DNA of 64,000 bases from DASWZN01 sp963841635 (GTDB taxonomy: Bacteria > Acidobacteriota > Terriglobia > Bryobacterales > Bryobacteraceae): NCBI GenBank assembly GCA_963841635.1, contig CAWJDO010000003.1, positions 1,054,001 through 1,118,000 of the forward strand, read 5' to 3'. The number at the start of each line of letters is the position of its first letter. Position 1 is the first letter of the stretch. This document shows, in pieces, positions 51,839 to 61,517 of the stretch. The notes under the pieces were generated by a model that was not told the origin of the DNA, searched no databases, and saw nothing but the letters and a program-made list of their open reading frames with translations. The translations under genes and the position numbers were made by a program.

Positions 51839-54442
51839 TCAGATGTTACGACCGCTCCCCTCCTCCCCTTTTCGAATCTCGCGCTCCGCCTCGAGCCAGT
51901 CCTGGCCTGCGTGGCCTTCGCGGCGGCCCCCCCGCTCGTGGAGTTCATGGGCCCGTGTGGCGATCCGCGGTGTAAGGTCGAGCGGCTTCTTGACCAACAG
52001 AGGGGCTTTGGCGGGGTCAAAAACCCGATAGGCGAGCAGCTTCACGCGGTCGTTGACGAGGGCCCAAGCCACTGCATAGCCCCAAACGAAGCCTGCCCAG
52101 CCCCAGCCCAGTGGCGTCATAAACAGCCCATACACTGCAATCACAGTCGCCACCGCCTGTGTGCCGAGCACCGCGACCCATAGAGTCCTCGCGGGGCGTA
52201 TGGACCAGAACGGGCCGCGCGTGCGCGTCAGGAAAATCGTCAGATGTCCTGCCACGGACAGCTTCAGGTACATCAGCGTCTGGATGTGCGCGCGGTCGAG
52301 GTGAAAAACCCGCTCGCCGAGATAGAACAGGCCAAACGCCGACACGACCCCGATGACGCCAAGCACCGTCGAAATCCCCAGCACCAGGCGCATGTTCCAG
52401 GCCTCGGGCCTGTCCTTGTAATGAACGTTGTCATAGGCGATGGAAAGAATGGCGCCGTCGTTGAGCAGCGCCAGCATCACGATCATCACCGCCGTCAGTG
52501 GATAGAAGTTGAACACCAGGATCGCGAGCGTCATGAAGAACAGCACACGCAGAGTCTCGGCGATTCGGTAGATCGCGTAGCTGTTCATCCGCTGGAAGAT
52601 GCGGCGGCTCTCCTTGATCGCGTCGATGATCACCGACAGGCCGGACGCCAGCAACACGATGGATGCCGCCGCCCGCGCCGCGTCCGTCGCGTCCGAAACA
52701 GCGATGCCGCAGTCGGCCTTCTTCAGTGCGGGCGCGTCGTTCACCCCGTCGCCGGTCATCCCGACAATGTGGCCGCGCTGCTGCAGAACATCCACTATGT
52801 GGAACTTGTGTTCGGGGAATACCTGGGCGAAGCCGTCCGCTTTCTCGATGGCCTCCGCCGACTGGGCCGTCTCGTGATGCTTCGTGTCGCCCAATCCGCT
52901 GGCATCCAGGATGTTCGTGCCCATCCCCAGTTGCCGGGCGGTTTCTCGCGCGATAGCCACTTGATCGCCCGTAACCATTTTGACGTTCACGCCCATCTGC
53001 CGGGCGCTAGCGATCGTTGCTCTGGCCTGCTCGCGCGGCGGATCGAACAGCGGCAACACGCCAAGGAACTGCCACTGGCCTTCCTGGTCTGCCCGAGCCA
53101 CGCCCAACGAACGGAAACCGCGGGCCGCAAACCCATTGATGGCTGTCTCGACGGCCGCCTTTACCTCGCCGGCGTTGGTCGACATCGCCAGAATCACCTG
53201 CGGCGCACCCTTCGCCACCTCGAACTGTTTTCCGTCTGCGGCTCTGACGGTGGCTTCAGTGCGTTTATGCACCGGGTCGAAGGGCTGGAAATGGACCACC
53301 TCATAACCGTGCAACGCGTCGGCGCTCTTCAGGCCGCCGATCACGGCCAGGTCGATGGTGTCCTTGTCTTCGGCGCGGGAAGCCAGGGCGGCGCAGAGGA
53401 TGACCTGGTCGGCAGGGATACCGTTGATGCTGAACGGATCGCCCAGAGTCAGCTTGTTCTGGGTCAGCGTGCCGGTCTTGTCCGAGCACAGCACGTCCAC
53501 ACCAGCTAGTTCCTCGATAGCCGCCAGCCGGGTCACAATCGCTTCCTTTTTCGCCAGAAGACGCGCGCCGACCGCCATCGTCACGGACAGCACCGTGGGC
53601 ATTGCCACGGGGATCGCGGCCACGGTCAGAACCAAAGCGAACTGCAACGTGGCCAGGATCGGGTCGCCGCGGAAGAGCGCGACAGTAATAATCACCGCCA
53701 CCAGAGCCACCGCGAGGATGATGAGGTAGTCGCCGATCTTCAGCACGGCACGCTGGAAATGGCTGACGGTGTGCGCTTCCTGCACCAGTTGCGCGGTCTT
53801 GCCGAAGTAGGTGTTCGCACCGGTGGCGTACACCATCGCTTCGATTTCGCCCCGGCGGATGATCGACCCCGAAAACACCGCCTCGCCGGCTTTGCGCTCG
53901 GCAGGCAAAGACTCGCCTGTCAGCGCGGACTGATCCACCTCCACCGGGTCGCCCGCCAGCAGGCGCGCGTCTGCCGGCACAATGTCGCCCAGGCGCAGGC
54001 GGATGACGTCGCCCGGCACCACATCGCGCGCCGCCGGGTCGGTCCACTTCCCATCGCGTTTCACTTTGGCTTTGACCGCCAGCTTGGCCTTCAGGGCCGC
54101 GATGGCGTTACCGGCCTGACGTTCTTCCCAGAACCCAACCGCGGCGTTTGAAACCAGCAAGACGAGGATGATGAAAAAATCCGGCCAGTGGCTGACCACG
54201 CCCGACAGAATCACAGCCACTTCGATCATCCACGGGATGGGTCCCCAAAAGTAGGTCAGGAACTTCAGGAACGGATTGGTTTTCTTTTCTTCAATCTCGT
54301 TCGGCCCATATTGGGTCAGCCGCTTCTCGGCCTCGGCTTGACTGAGGCCGTCCGGCGACGACTCCAGCTTCGCCTGCAGTTCCGGCATGGGCAGGGATTT
54401 CAGATCGTCCTTGGACTCGGGCTTATCCACGTTCGGCTTCAC
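51839..54442 (-). CDS. Proton-pumping P-type ATPase (plasma-membrane H+-ATPase type)
   Basis: An 867-residue P3A-type pump. Actuator loop DQSALTGESLPAERKAGEAV; phosphorylation site GVDVLCSDKTGTLTQNKLTL; hinge VGMTGDGVNDAPALKKADCG; AAIPVAMPTVLSVTMAVGAR in M4. About ten membrane helices are visible. The frame is open to ATG 54526, but GTG 54442 has GAGGAG 9 bp before it and avoids overlapping the preceding gene by 29 bp. Last gene of the sugar-phosphate operon; it may export protons released by acetate formation. Confidence 0.88.
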   Translation of the reverse strand: MKPNVDKPESKDDLKSLPMPELQAKLESSPDGLSQAEAEKRLTQYGPNEIEEKKTNPFLKFLTYFWGPIPWMIEVAVILSGVVSHWPDFFIILVLLVSNAAVGFWEERQAGNAIAALKAKLAVKAKVKRDGKWTDPAARDVVPGDVIRLRLGDIVPADARLLAGDPVEVDQSALTGESLPAERKAGEAVFSGSIIRRGEIEAMVYATGANTYFGKTAQLVQEAHTVSHFQRAVLKIGDYLIILAVALVAVIITVALFRGDPILATLQFALVLTVAAIPVAMPTVLSVTMAVGARLLAKKEAIVTRLAAIEELAGVDVLCSDKTGTLTQNKLTLGDPFSINGIPADQVILCAALASRAEDKDTIDLAVIGGLKSADALHGYEVVHFQPFDPVHKRTEATVRAADGKQFEVAKGAPQVILAMSTNAGEVKAAVETAINGFAARGFRSLGVARADQEGQWQFLGVLPLFDPPREQARATIASARQMGVNVKMVTGDQVAIARETARQLGMGTNILDASGLGDTKHHETAQSAEAIEKADGFAQVFPEHKFHIVDVLQQRGHIVGMTGDGVNDAPALKKADCGIAVSDATDAARAAASIVLLASGLSVIIDAIKESRRIFQRMNSYAIYRIAETLRVLFFMTLAILVFNFYPLTAVMIVMLALLNDGAILSIAYDNVHYKDRPEAWNMRLVLGISTVLGVIGVVSAFGLFYLGERVFHLDRAHIQTLMYLKLSVAGHLTIFLTRTRGPFWSIRPARTLWVAVLGTQAVATVIAVYGLFMTPLGWGWAGFVWGYAVAWALVNDRVKLLAYRVFDPAKAPLLVKKPLDLTPRIATRAHELHERGGRREGHAGQDWLEAEREIRKGEEGSGRNI

Positions 54443-54497
54443 GATGACTATCTCCTCTTCTTGCCATTTCCACCGGGTCACGCCGGGATCGGCCGCT

Positions 54498-55607
54498 TTA
54501 AACTTTTGCTGCCGGCGCGTCGGCACCTCCTACCGGCGGCACGAGGTCTGGCATGTCAAGGAGTGCCACGCCGATCCGGTCGTCGGCCATCCCGTAGTAG
54601 ATGTCGAAGCGCTCCGGCAAGCCAAGGTCGTCGCGGCGGTCGATGCCAGTGGGGAAGACGACGTTAGCGACGGTCCCGTCGCGTTCTTGCGGCAGCACCG
54701 GCGTCAACACCGGCTCCGGCGAACGATAACGGATCATGCGCGGATGCTCCTTCGAGAGCACCATCAGCCCGGCCGAGTAACACAGTTCGTGTCCAACGTT
54801 GCCCGCCTCCGCTGCTTCACTCACACCGTGGTAAACGATCAGCCAGCCCTGCCGGCTGAGGATGGGCGGGGTGCCGCCGCCGATTTTGAGGCGCTCCCAG
54901 GGTGACACCGGAGTCGCCAGCCGATGATGAGAGGCAAACGCACCGAAGCGATGTGGCTCACCGGCCTCCAGAGCCATTGAGCAATAGGAAATCCAGATGC
55001 TTTCACGATCCAGGTCCACCTCACGGATCGCGGGGTGGCAGGCGGTTTCCTCCGGACGAGTGCCGGGAAAAAGCGGCCGGTGGAGCATGGCCAGTTCGGG
55101 TTTCCCGGACGGATTCGGTATGGCGACGGGGAAGAGGCTGGCATCTTTGTCGTCCACGTCGCCGATGTCGACGCCGCTATACCGGCCAAAGGTCGCCAAC
55201 CCCAGGCGCTTCCAGTGGAAGAGGTCTTCCGATATGGCTAGGGCGATCCGTGGGCCTTGGGCCGAAAATGCCGTGTAAGTCATCACGTAGCGCAGGAGCG
55301 GCTCCACGAACGTGATCCGAGGATCTTCGCAGCCACCGCCGCCGCCGGGCCGCCGTTCGTAGTCGGCTTCCGGCTCCAGGGCGATGCCAAGCCGCTCGAC
55401 GCCTGCCGGATCGCCGGATTCGTTGAACCGCACTCGTGCAATTCCGATGCGCGAGTAGTTCCCCTTGGCCACCAGCCGTGGGAAAAGGTAGAGCTTACCA
55501 TCGGGGCCACGCGCGACAGCCGGATTCAGGACGCCTTCGACCTCCTGGGGATTGCCCGGTTCGGGCTCCATCATGAGCCCCAGGCGCCGCAGCTTGAATT
55601 CACTCAT
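54498..55607 (-). CDS. GH130-family glycoside phosphorylase
   Basis: A 369-residue five-bladed beta-propeller enzyme. NPAVARGPDGKLYLFPRLVA and GGGCEDPRITFVEPLLRYVM carry the catalytic Asp region of GH130; LHRPLFPG and GWLIVYHGVSE follow. GH130 enzymes split beta-mannosides with phosphate to give mannose-1-phosphate. Neighbouring phosphomannomutase-like and mannose-6-phosphate isomerase genes fit that reaction. ATG 55607 overlaps the HAD gene end by 4 bp. Confidence 0.85.
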   Translation of the reverse strand: MSEFKLRRLGLMMEPEPGNPQEVEGVLNPAVARGPDGKLYLFPRLVAKGNYSRIGIARVRFNESGDPAGVERLGIALEPEADYERRPGGGGGCEDPRITFVEPLLRYVMTYTAFSAQGPRIALAISEDLFHWKRLGLATFGRYSGVDIGDVDDKDASLFPVAIPNPSGKPELAMLHRPLFPGTRPEETACHPAIREVDLDRESIWISYCSMALEAGEPHRFGAFASHHRLATPVSPWERLKIGGGTPPILSRQGWLIVYHGVSEAAEAGNVGHELCYSAGLMVLSKEHPRMIRYRSPEPVLTPVLPQERDGTVANVVFPTGIDRRDDLGLPERFDIYYGMADDRIGVALLDMPDLVPPVGGADAPAAKV

Positions 55608-56368
55608 AAGGCTTCCTGACCGCGATCCGACAAGCAAGCGATGATTGCCTCCACAACCCGCTTGGTCTCGTTGGGACCCTGAACTGGGATAGACACGACA
55701 CCAGCCTGTTCGGCCGGATAGTCGTTGCCTCCCGCGAACAGGGCATCGCCTATGAAAATCATCTCCTTCAATGAAATACCGAGGACGTCTCTCAGTTTTC
55801 TCACTCCGTAGGCTTTGTCTATACCCGGCTTGGTGACATCGACGGATGTGGCGCCGCCCAGGCGGACGGAAAAGCCCGGTATCAACACATCGAGAATCGC
55901 TTTGATCTTCTTCCGCTTGGCAAAATCCGGATCCCACTTTTTCTTTTCTTCTAAGGGCGCCTCTTGACCTAGTGCGGAGAATGTAACCTGGCTTCCCCGG
56001 TCCTCAATCACCTCGCCCCAGACCTTTTCGGCCCTGAAGCCCGCCTCTGCAACCGCCTTCTCTAGTGCGGCGACGATCTTCGCCTTCTCGTCCGAGGTGA
56101 AATCTTCCGAGTAGAGCTTCTTCCAGTCCCCCGCGTAGCGGAAGAACTTTGTTCCGCACGTGGGAAGAATCGACAGATTCGCCAAGCTTTCGTCGTGTGG
56201 AAGATGGGTGAGCACCTGTTTTTCAAACTGGGGCCAATCGCCGCCCGAGATCACGGCTACCTTGACAATGCCAAGAAGGTCATGCAGCAGACGCGACATG
56301 TCAGCGTCAAGAGGCGCTTTGCTTTCGGCAAGGGTGCCATCCAGATCGAATACAATCAGTTTTTTCAT
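55604..56368 (-). CDS. HAD-IIB phosphatase/phosphomannomutase-like protein
   Basis: A 254-residue HAD protein. Motif I is LIVFDLDGTLAESKAPLDAD (DxDGT), motif II VAVISGG, and motif IV FIGDALFAGGNDYPAEQAG. The cap segments EDRGSQVTFSALGQ and GGATSVDVTKPGIDKAYGVR resemble the HAD-type phosphomannomutases of eukaryotes. Between a GH130 phosphorylase and ManA, a mannose-1-phosphate to mannose-6-phosphate step is the natural role. A plain sugar phosphatase is the alternative. Confidence 0.78.
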   Translation of the reverse strand: MKKLIVFDLDGTLAESKAPLDADMSRLLHDLLGIVKVAVISGGDWPQFEKQVLTHLPHDESLANLSILPTCGTKFFRYAGDWKKLYSEDFTSDEKAKIVAALEKAVAEAGFRAEKVWGEVIEDRGSQVTFSALGQEAPLEEKKKWDPDFAKRKKIKAILDVLIPGFSVRLGGATSVDVTKPGIDKAYGVRKLRDVLGISLKEMIFIGDALFAGGNDYPAEQAGVVSIPVQGPNETKRVVEAIIACLSDRGQEAL

Positions 56369-57357
56369 ACCGGTATCCCGATTTCCAGTACCTTCACAGC
56401 ACCTCGTGGCTGAAACATACACTTTCCGAGGACCGCAGGCAACAGAAAAACGTCGCCTTTCCCAACGGCACAAGTGGCGCCACCGTGCCCGACCTGGCCG
56501 GTGCCCTCGATGCACACCAGCACCGTCGGCACACCCGGCGCGCCAAGGGCAAACGGCGAGTCTCCGTGCAGGCGCAACAACCAGAAGTGCTCACACTGAA
56601 AGAGGCGTTCTCGTTCCACGGGCCCCGTCGCCTCAACCACCGGCGCCACCAGACCGCCAGCACACTTCCCGAAGTCGATGCAGGCCAGCGCCTGATCGAC
56701 CTGGAGCGCGCGTGGTTTGCCTGTCTTGGAGTCGACGTGGTTCCAGTCATACAGGCGAAACGTCACGTCGCTGTTCTGCTGAACCTCGAACACAACGATG
56801 TCGCCGCCCAGAGAGTGGACCGTCCCAGCAGGCAGAAAGACGGCGTCGCCGGGCTTTGGAGTGAGGTACGCGAGGCGATCCGCCACCGTTCCGTTCGCGA
56901 GCGCATGCCGCAGATCGGCTTCCGTGGTGCCTGGCTTCAGGCCCGCATAGATGCGGCTCTTTGGCCCCGCCTCCAGCACGACCCATGCTTCGGTCTTTCC
57001 TGTCTCACCCGGCGGCAGCAGGTCCGTGTGGGTATCCGTTGGATGAACCTGTACCGAGAGCAACTCGCGTGCGTCGAGGAACTTCAGCAGCAGCGGGAAT
57101 CGGCGAAAGCGCCCGGCCAGCTTTCCCATCACCTGTTCTGGAAACTGGTCCAGCAGTTGAGCGATGGTCCGTCCTTTGAGTGGTCCATCGGCAACGCGGC
57201 TCGGATGGTCATCGCGGTCGCTGAGTAGCCACGCTTCGCCGATAGGGCCGTCGCCAGGCAGCGGTGCGGAGAGCAGGCTGGCCAAACGCCGGCCGCCCCA
57301 GAGCCGGTACTGATAGATGGGTTCGAATCGCAGGGGATACAGAACGCTTGGGCTCAT
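56365..57357 (-). CDS. manA: Mannose-6-phosphate isomerase, class I
   Basis: A 330-residue cupin isomerase interconverting mannose-6-phosphate and fructose-6-phosphate. Zn ligands are in LLSVQVHPTDTHTDLLPPGE (Gln, His), GKTEAWVVLEAG (Glu) and LPAGTVHSLGGDIVVFEVQQ (His); RLYDWNHVDSKTGKPRALQV holds the active-site Arg region. It overlaps the HAD gene by 4 bp. Length is normal for the short class I enzymes. Confidence 0.92.
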   Translation of the reverse strand: MSPSVLYPLRFEPIYQYRLWGGRRLASLLSAPLPGDGPIGEAWLLSDRDDHPSRVADGPLKGRTIAQLLDQFPEQVMGKLAGRFRRFPLLLKFLDARELLSVQVHPTDTHTDLLPPGETGKTEAWVVLEAGPKSRIYAGLKPGTTEADLRHALANGTVADRLAYLTPKPGDAVFLPAGTVHSLGGDIVVFEVQQNSDVTFRLYDWNHVDSKTGKPRALQVDQALACIDFGKCAGGLVAPVVEATGPVERERLFQCEHFWLLRLHGDSPFALGAPGVPTVLVCIEGTGQVGHGGATCAVGKGDVFLLPAVLGKCMFQPRGAVKVLEIGIPV

Positions 57358-57372
57358 AGTTATGGAGCTCCG

Positions 57373-57606
57373 CTAATTCCCGACGGCGGCCGATCGCGCG
57401 TGCCGCGGTTGACCGCGAGGCAGCAGCGCCAGGTCATCGCTCATGACATAGATGGTGATGGCCACTAACATAAACACCAGCCCGACCCAGAACCGCCAAT
57501 CATGATGGGCTCGTTTCCAGTAAGGAGGTCGGTCATGGTGAATGCTGTCGCGGACTGGCCCTCCGTGCTGGTGAGAACTGCGCTTTCGCTCGTTCATTGG
57601 TTTCAT
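57373..57606 (-). CDS. Small His-rich single-helix membrane protein
   Basis: A 77-residue protein: a charged N-terminus with scattered His (SSHQHGGPVRDSIHHDRPPY), one helix FWVGLVFMLVAITIYVMS, and a short basic tail. ATG 57606 overlaps the stop of the aldolase gene (57603) by 4 bp, and the gene ends 15 bp before ManA. It is part of the operon by spacing. Function unknown. Confidence 0.7.
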   Translation of the reverse strand: MKPMNERKRSSHQHGGPVRDSIHHDRPPYWKRAHHDWRFWVGLVFMLVAITIYVMSDDLALLPRGQPRHARSAAVGN

Positions 57607-58637
57607 ACCTTCTGTGCCGCAGGTTCCATTGCGGCACTGTATTCGCCGCGGCGCGCAGCCCGGTTGCACGTGGCTCGATGGTACAGAGCTAGCTGGGCCG
57701 CCCGAACGTGGGCGTCCTCGCCTCGCCAAATCTCCAAGGCCGGCTGCTGGATGGCGCGGGCAAACGAAAACGCCAAGACCCAAGGCACTCGAGACTTGAA
57801 TCGGGCATTCATGGCATTCAGGCGGGCCGAGGCCAGTTCGCTGGGTTGGCCGCCGGACAGGAACGCAATCCCCGGGACGGCAGCGGGAACGGCTCGCAAG
57901 AGACATCTCACCGTGGCGTCGGCCACCTCGTCCACCGCTTCCTGCCTCGGGCATGTCAATCCTGGAAGCACCATGTTGGGCTTCAGGATCATGCCCTCCA
58001 GCGTCACCCGCTGCGTGTAAAGCTGGTTGAAAACCGTTCGCAGGACTGCCTCCGTAACCTCGAAGCAGCGGCCCAGGGTATGCTCGCCGTCCATGAGCAC
58101 TTCCGGCTCGACGACAGGGACCAGTCCGGCTTCCTGGCACAACGCGGCATAGCGGGCCAGCGCGTGCGCGTTGGCCTCGACACAGCCGCGGCTGGGAATT
58201 ACGTCGCCCACGGCAATCACCGCGCGCCACTTGGCAAAGCGCGCGCCCATCCGAGAGTATTCAGCCAGGCGGTCGCGCAATCCGTCCAGGCCCTCGGTGA
58301 TCTTCTCTCCGGAGTGGCCCGCCATGTCCTTTGCCCCGGCGTCTACCTTGATGCCGGGAATGATTCCCACATCGGCGAGGGCCTTGGCAAAGGGAGTGCC
58401 ATCCTTCTTCCGCTGGCGGATCGTCTCGTCGTAGAGGATCGCGCCACTAATGCTCTCTTCGAGACCGGGCGTGGTCACGATCAACTCACGATACGTGCGC
58501 CGGGTCTCCTCGGTTTGGGGAATGCCTAACTTCGCAAATCGTTTGTTGCAGGTGGGAGTGCTTTCATCCATCGCCAGCAGGCCCTTGTCGCCGGCGACCA
58601 TCATCGTCGCGGTGTCTATAAGCTGTTGTTCGTTCAT
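57603..58637 (-). CDS. Class I fructose-bisphosphate aldolase
   Basis: A 344-residue aldolase of the animal-type class I family. GLLAMDESTPTCNKRFAKLG, GIKVDAGAKDMAGHSGEKIT and the Schiff-base Lys in TLEGMILKPNMVLPG are present, with FLSGGQPSELASARLNAMN after it. ATG 58637 (MNEQQLIDTATMM) is preferred over an upstream ATG at 58694 because it fits the family start. In the operon it connects fructose-bisphosphate with triose phosphates. Confidence 0.92.
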   Translation of the reverse strand: MNEQQLIDTATMMVAGDKGLLAMDESTPTCNKRFAKLGIPQTEETRRTYRELIVTTPGLEESISGAILYDETIRQRKKDGTPFAKALADVGIIPGIKVDAGAKDMAGHSGEKITEGLDGLRDRLAEYSRMGARFAKWRAVIAVGDVIPSRGCVEANAHALARYAALCQEAGLVPVVEPEVLMDGEHTLGRCFEVTEAVLRTVFNQLYTQRVTLEGMILKPNMVLPGLTCPRQEAVDEVADATVRCLLRAVPAAVPGIAFLSGGQPSELASARLNAMNARFKSRVPWVLAFSFARAIQQPALEIWRGEDAHVRAAQLALYHRATCNRAARRGEYSAAMEPAAQKV

Positions 58638-58650
58638 TTGGGGTTGCTCC

Positions 58651-59013
58651 CTACGGTTCACCCAACCACTTCGGGGCCTCAGTGGCGTCGGCATGATCGA
58701 AGTATCGGATCGTCGCCGTCGTGAACGGTTTGCAGAACGCCGCCATGCCCTGCTGCCACTTCTTCTCCCCGACCATCGCCAGTCGTTCGATATCGGCGAA
58801 GTGCCTCATGTCGAACTTGATGTCCTCCCACAGCGCGCCCGCATCCCAGCCGTGGAAGCCGGTCATGTCGAACAGCAGGCGCAGTTTTCCGTGCTGCCGG
58901 ACGAGTCGCTCGAACTCCGGCACGAAGTGCTCGTAGTCTGCTTTTACCACCTTTCCGCTGACGTGAACGACCAGGATCTTCCCGCCGTCTTCTTCGTGTA
59001 GTTGAATGGGCAT
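58651..59013 (-). CDS. SpoIIAA-like (STAS/SEC14-type) protein
   Basis: A 120-residue single-domain protein: KILVVHVSGKVVKADYEHFV, PEFERLVRQHGKLRLLFDMT, FADIERLAMVGEKKWQQGMA and FCKPFTTATIRYFDH match the SpoIIAA-like family of small alpha/beta proteins. Its biochemical role is unknown. It lies 13 bp before the aldolase and 21 bp after phosphoketolase, inside the operon. Confidence 0.85.
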   Translation of the reverse strand: MPIQLHEEDGGKILVVHVSGKVVKADYEHFVPEFERLVRQHGKLRLLFDMTGFHGWDAGALWEDIKFDMRHFADIERLAMVGEKKWQQGMAAFCKPFTTATIRYFDHADATEAPKWLGEP

Positions 59014-59034
59014 TGTAGGTTTCTCTTTCGGTTA

Positions 59035-61440
59035 TCAACCGTTGGTGTGACTGTGACTCCACTTCCAGTTACGAATCTCCGGCAAGTCTTCGCCGTGTTC
59101 GTCGATGTAATGCTTGTGCTCGATCAGTTTGTCCTGCATCATCTGCTTCAGGTAGGCCCCCTGCTTCAGGTAGGCCCCCTTGGAACCCAAGTGCGGTAGC
59201 CGATCAATGACGTCCTGCACCAGGTGGAACCGGTCGAGGTCGTTCTGTACCCGCATGTCAAACGCGGTTGTGATCGTGCCCTCTTCTTTGTAGCCCCGGA
59301 CGTGGAGATTGCGGTTTGTCCGGCGATAGGTCAGCCGGTGGATCAGCCATGGGTATCCATGGAAGCCAAAGATGATGTGCTTGTCTTTGGTGAATAGCGA
59401 ATCGTAATCTGTTTCGCTCAGCCCGTGAGGGTGCTCGCTACTGGACTGTAACTTCATCAGATCGACGACATTGATCACCCGGATCTTCAGATCGGGCAGA
59501 TTTTCGCGAAGGATCGAAACAGCGGCCAGAATCTCCAGCGTGGGCGTGTCCCCGCAGCAGGCCATCACGACGTCCGGTTCAGCTGCGTTTTGGTCGTTGC
59601 TGGCCCATTGCCAGATGCCAATTCCTTCGGTGCAATGCACCACCGCGGCGTCCATGGTCAGCCATTGCGGAAGGGCGTGCTTGCCCGCAACCACCACGTT
59701 GACATAGTGCCGGCTGCGTAGGCAGTGATCGAAGACCGACAGCAGGCAGTTGGCGTCGGGCGGCAGGTAAACGCGCACGATATCGGCCTTCTTGTTGATC
59801 ACGTGATCGAGGAAGCCGGGATCCTGGTGCGTGAAACCGTTGTGATCCTGCTGCCAGACGTGCGAGGCGAGCAGATAGTTCAGCGAAGCGATCTTCCGGC
59901 GCCAGGGCAGCTCCAACGTTACCTTCAGCCACTTGGCGTGCTGGCTGAACATCGAGTCGACGATTCGGATGAAGGCCTCATAGCTGTTGAACAGCCCGTG
60001 TCGCCCGGTCAGAAGATATCCTTCCAACCAACCCTCGCACTGGTGCTCGCTGAGCATGGAGTCCAGCACGCGCCCGGCAGGCGCGAGGAATTCATCGTTC
60101 TTTACTTCCCGGGCGTCCCACTGACGCTTGGTGACTTCAAAAACCGCGCCCAGAAGATTCGAGAGTGTCTCATCCGGACCGAAGATACGGAAATTGCGCT
60201 GATCTTGATTCAGCTTGGTTACGTCACGCAGGAACTTACCCAGCACGAGCGTATCCTGGGCGTCAACGGCGCCGGGCGAAGGTACGTTCACCGCGTGGAC
60301 GTGGAAGTCCGGCATGCGCAGGTCGCGCAATAGAACGCCGCCGTTGGCGTGGGGATTGGCGCCCATGCGCCGGTCGCCCTTCGGCGCCAGCTCGGCCAGT
60401 TCCGGCATGAGACGGCCATTGTCATCGAACAGCTCCTCGGCCTTGTAGCTCTTCATCCAGCTTTCGAGCTGCTTGACATGCTGGGGATGCCCGGCATCCA
60501 CCAGCAGCGGCACTTGGTGCGCTCGGAAGGTCCCCTCAACCTGCAAACCGTCGACTACTTTCGGCCCCGTCCAGCCCTTGGGCGACCTCAGGACGATCAT
60601 CGGCCAGCGCGCCCGAGTTGTGTCCTTCTTTTTGCGTGCATTGCTCTGGATTTGCCGGATGTCCTCGATGGCCTTGTCCAAGATGGTCGCCATGAGTTCA
60701 TGCATCTTCTCCGGATCGTCGCCCTCCACAAAGTAGGGAGTCCAGCCGCACCCTCGTAGAAACTGCTCCAACTCCTCATGCTCTATGCGGGCCAGCACGG
60801 TCGGGTTGCTGATCTTGTAGCCATTGAGGTGCAGGATCGGCAGCACAGCTCCGTCGGTAATTGGATTGAGAAGCTTGTTGGACTGCCATGCGGTCGCCAA
60901 GGGTCCCGTTTCCGCTTCGCCGTCGCCGACGACGCAGGCGACGATCAGATCGGGATTGTCGAACGCGGCCCCGAAGGCGTGGCTGAGCGAGTAGCCCAAC
61001 TCACCACCTTCGTGAATCGATCCCGGCGTCGTCGGCGCGACATGGCTGGAGATCCCGCCGGGGAACGAGAACTGCTTGAACAGCTTCTTGAGCCCGGCCT
61101 CGTCCTGGCTGACGTTCGGATAAACCTCGCTCCAGGTTCCTTCGAGGTAAACGTTGCCCACAATGGCCGGGCCGCCGTGCCCGGGACCGGCGATGTAGAA
61201 CATATCCAGGTCATACTTCTTGATGACCCGGTTCAAATGCACATAGATGAAGTTCTGGCCCGGCGTCGTGCCCCAATGCCCGACCACCAGGGGTTTCACG
61301 TGCGACAGCTTCAGCGGCTCCTTCAACAGTGGGTTGTCGTAAAGGTAGATCTGGCCGACCGACAGATAGTTGGCCGCGCGCCAGTAGGCATTCATGTTGC
61401 GAAGTAGTTCCGGAGTGAGGGTCTTTGTTGTCGTTTTCAT
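59035..61440 (-). CDS. xfp: Phosphoketolase (Xfp type)
   Basis: An 801-residue thiamine-diphosphate enzyme splitting xylulose-5-phosphate or fructose-6-phosphate into acetyl phosphate and a shorter sugar phosphate. VVGHWGTTPGQNFIYVHLNR, YIAGPGHGGPAIVGNVYLEG, PTTPGSIHEGGELGYSLSHA and VVGDGEAETGPLATAWQSNK cover the ThDP and substrate sites. The C-terminus has HEDLPEIRNWKW-type residues. A perfect 18-bp tandem duplication at 59143-59178 repeats GAYLKQ in the C-terminal region. ATG 61440 is chosen over GTG 61449. Confidence 0.95.
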   Translation of the reverse strand: MKTTTKTLTPELLRNMNAYWRAANYLSVGQIYLYDNPLLKEPLKLSHVKPLVVGHWGTTPGQNFIYVHLNRVIKKYDLDMFYIAGPGHGGPAIVGNVYLEGTWSEVYPNVSQDEAGLKKLFKQFSFPGGISSHVAPTTPGSIHEGGELGYSLSHAFGAAFDNPDLIVACVVGDGEAETGPLATAWQSNKLLNPITDGAVLPILHLNGYKISNPTVLARIEHEELEQFLRGCGWTPYFVEGDDPEKMHELMATILDKAIEDIRQIQSNARKKKDTTRARWPMIVLRSPKGWTGPKVVDGLQVEGTFRAHQVPLLVDAGHPQHVKQLESWMKSYKAEELFDDNGRLMPELAELAPKGDRRMGANPHANGGVLLRDLRMPDFHVHAVNVPSPGAVDAQDTLVLGKFLRDVTKLNQDQRNFRIFGPDETLSNLLGAVFEVTKRQWDAREVKNDEFLAPAGRVLDSMLSEHQCEGWLEGYLLTGRHGLFNSYEAFIRIVDSMFSQHAKWLKVTLELPWRRKIASLNYLLASHVWQQDHNGFTHQDPGFLDHVINKKADIVRVYLPPDANCLLSVFDHCLRSRHYVNVVVAGKHALPQWLTMDAAVVHCTEGIGIWQWASNDQNAAEPDVVMACCGDTPTLEILAAVSILRENLPDLKIRVINVVDLMKLQSSSEHPHGLSETDYDSLFTKDKHIIFGFHGYPWLIHRLTYRRTNRNLHVRGYKEEGTITTAFDMRVQNDLDRFHLVQDVIDRLPHLGSKGAYLKQGAYLKQMMQDKLIEHKHYIDEHGEDLPEIRNWKWSHSHTNG

Positions 61441-61517
61441 GTTTCGCACCTAAAGTCACAACCTTGTTTTCCGCAAACATCCGTTTTGAACGCCGCTTCC
61501 GGGAGGAGTGTTTGTCT

